DNA of 64,000 bases from JADFUS01 sp036653215 (GTDB taxonomy: Bacteria > Bacteroidota > Bacteroidia > Bacteroidales > Rikenellaceae), in assembly GCA_036653215.1 (NCBI GenBank), contig JAVVUK010000001.1, positions 6,161 through 70,160 on the forward strand, read 5' to 3'. A model generated the notes under the pieces. It was not told where the DNA came from, did no database searches, and was given only the letters and a program-made list of their open reading frames with translations. This document shows, in pieces, positions 63,065 to 64,000 of the stretch. How positions within the stretch are numbered: position 1 is the first letter of the stretch; every line of letters begins with the position of its first letter. Both the position numbers and the translations under genes were made by a program.

Positions 63065-63811
63065 ATGAAAATATTCTTTGCCTCTGATATACATATAGGC
63101 GTATTGGAAGATCGCTTCCAAGCGGAAAAACTTGAGAATAGTTTTATAGACTGGCTTGATATGGTATCTCAAAATGGCGAAGCTCTATATCTTCTTGGTG
63201 ACACATTCGACTTTTGGTTTGAATATAAATACACCATTCCCAAAGGTTATTCTCGTATATTGGCAAAGCTACAAGAACTCACACACAAAGGCATAGAAGT
63301 TCATTTCTTTCACGGAAACCACGATTCGTGGACACGTGACTACCTATCAAAAGAGATAGGCATGACAATCCACTACCACGAACCTGAAATTTTAGAACTT
63401 CAAGGTAAAAAGTTGATGGTGGGGCATGGACATATGTTAGGTCTCGATCGTCGAATAACAGCTCGCATTATGCACGCTCTTTTTGCAAGTAAGATAAGCT
63501 ACTATTTATGTGAAAAGCTGTTTCATCCAGATGGGTTTATAGCGTGGGGGAACAACTGGAGTCGCAACAACATGAATAACAAACGAGGCAAAGAGCCTCA
63601 CACCTTCAATCCTACAAATAACGCTCTTTTAAGATATATAGACAATGTTAAAGAAGATATAGACTACTTCATCTTCGGACATTTTCACACTCCTATAAAA
63701 CATCCTTTAGAAAGAAAACATAAAGGATCGCTCATCATCTTAGGAGAATGGATAAGCGATCCTTATTATGCCGTTATGGAAGACGGAGAGATAACTTTAG
63801 TTAAAAGGTAA
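63065..63811 (+). CDS. lpxH: UDP-2,3-diacylglucosamine diphosphatase-like metallophosphoesterase (LpxH-like)
   Basis: 248 residues, close to LpxH. Metal-binding motifs of the calcineurin-like fold are ASDIHIG (Asp8, His10), GDTFDFWFEY, HGNHDSW, GHGHM and the C-terminal GHFHTP. It would hydrolyse UDP-diacylglucosamine to lipid X in lipid A synthesis at the inner membrane. The YbbF/LpxH identity is supported by length and by the DFWF motif, but other UDP-glucosamine hydrolases are possible. Confidence 0.85.
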   Translation: MKIFFASDIHIGVLEDRFQAEKLENSFIDWLDMVSQNGEALYLLGDTFDFWFEYKYTIPKGYSRILAKLQELTHKGIEVHFFHGNHDSWTRDYLSKEIGMTIHYHEPEILELQGKKLMVGHGHMLGLDRRITARIMHALFASKISYYLCEKLFHPDGFIAWGNNWSRNNMNNKRGKEPHTFNPTNNALLRYIDNVKEDIDYFIFGHFHTPIKHPLERKHKGSLIILGEWISDPYYAVMEDGEITLVKR

Positions 63812-63814
63812 TCA

Positions 63815-64000
63815 TCACTGAATATATTTCTCTACTATCGCTATGAGTTTATCTCTATGGATAGGTTTTGTCATATAATCGCAAGCCCCAGCCTCCATAG
63901 CAATTCTTCTATCGTTATCATAGGCAAATGCTGTTAAAACAACAATGGGTATATCTTTGCTTATCGCTTTTATCTTAGCAATAGCTTCTATACCTCCCAT
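63815..64000 (-). CDS. Response-regulator receiver domain, C-terminal end (cut by window edge)
   Basis: Only the last 61 residues are in the window. They match the end of a REC domain: the conserved Thr in IVVLTAF, the following AYDNDRRIAMEAGACDYMTKPI with the Lys in TKP, and the final helix. The phosphorylated Asp lies outside. Such an end usually belongs to a hybrid sensor histidine kinase in Bacteroidota, but a free response regulator is not excluded. Confidence 0.85.
   Translation of the reverse strand: MGGIEAIAKIKAISKDIPIVVLTAFAYDNDRRIAMEAGACDYMTKPIHRDKLIAIVEKYIQ

Noticed and set aside
1..64000. tRNA, rRNA, riboswitch or prophage genes
   Set aside because: None recognised by eye in intergenic regions; a covariance-model search would be decisive and could not be run.

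Overview
The window is a densely packed, AT-rich chromosomal segment of an anaerobic bacterium of the phylum Bacteroidota, most likely order Bacteroidales. The evidence is the gene content (DUF3822 next to rsmD, DUF4270 next to a short GT5 glycogen synthase, a 727-residue RecQ with an extra C-terminal domain, HmuY with a TonB-dependent receptor, a PASTA protein without a kinase). Promoters also fit: many gene starts are preceded by the Bacteroidota -7 box TAnnTTTG, and I see no consistent Shine-Dalgarno sequences. Lipid A/Kdo genes (LpxH-like, KdsD-like) show a Gram-negative envelope. HydE and Nfn-type flavoproteins point to an anaerobe. The genus cannot be fixed from the sequence alone.

Layout. 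1-1378: parE (partial) and plsC. 1468-9659: eight closely spaced minus-strand genes (kdsD-like, mnmA, nfnA, nfnB, PASTA protein, rluD-type, ybbR-like, coaE) ending in a palindromic terminator. 9847-14768: recQ, ksgA and an LtaS-like membrane phosphotransferase on the plus strand. 14824-16732: a membrane-anchored protein, DUF3822 and rsmD on the minus strand. 16862-23148: a RecD-like helicase, a cysteine-rich small heat-shock protein, dnaG and priA. 23184-28359: a lipoprotein, acyl-CoA dehydrogenase with etfA and etfB, and a GT2 glycosyltransferase. 28418-32162: an AlkD-like protein, pdxA, a nitronate monooxygenase/FabK-like enzyme and ddl. 32195-34324: hydE, a repeat region with a 100-N gap, and a zinc metallopeptidase. 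34520-37708: threonine aldolase, an SDR, a second 100-N gap and an ATP-NAD kinase-like protein. 37752-40936: a K+-channel-like protein, glutaminase and a GadC-type antiporter. 41002-46714: a probable six-gene operon pspC-padR-pspC-trkH-trkA-popT (DUF368). 46838-48650: DUF389 protein and HsmA-like protein. 48780-53258: 5'-nucleotidase, TonB-dependent receptor and HmuY (probable haem uptake). 53329-61716: short GT5 synthase, DUF4270 lipoprotein, topA, M16 peptidase, O-methyltransferase and a second LtaS-like protein. 61904-64000: a TlpA-like lipoprotein, an LpxH-like hydrolase and the end of a response-regulator domain.

How the genes fit together. Much of the window is housekeeping (replication restart, primase, topoisomerases, rRNA/tRNA modification, CoA, PLP and peptidoglycan precursors). 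The accessory themes are anaerobic electron flow (Nfn, EtfAB with acyl-CoA dehydrogenase, HydE), ion and acid homeostasis (GlsA-GadC-channel; PspC/TrkHA/PopT), envelope building (two LtaS-like proteins, KdsD-like, LpxH-like, Ddl, PopT) and haem acquisition.

No CRISPR array, phage, insertion sequence, rRNA or tRNA gene was recognised. The points most worth a second look are a small heat-shock protein with a six-cysteine insert, a TlpA-like protein that has lost its CxxC, the PspC/PadR-headed K+ and undecaprenyl-phosphate operon, several apparently leaderless promoters, and two N-gaps each flanked by an exact 55-bp duplication that looks like an assembly overlap rather than biology.
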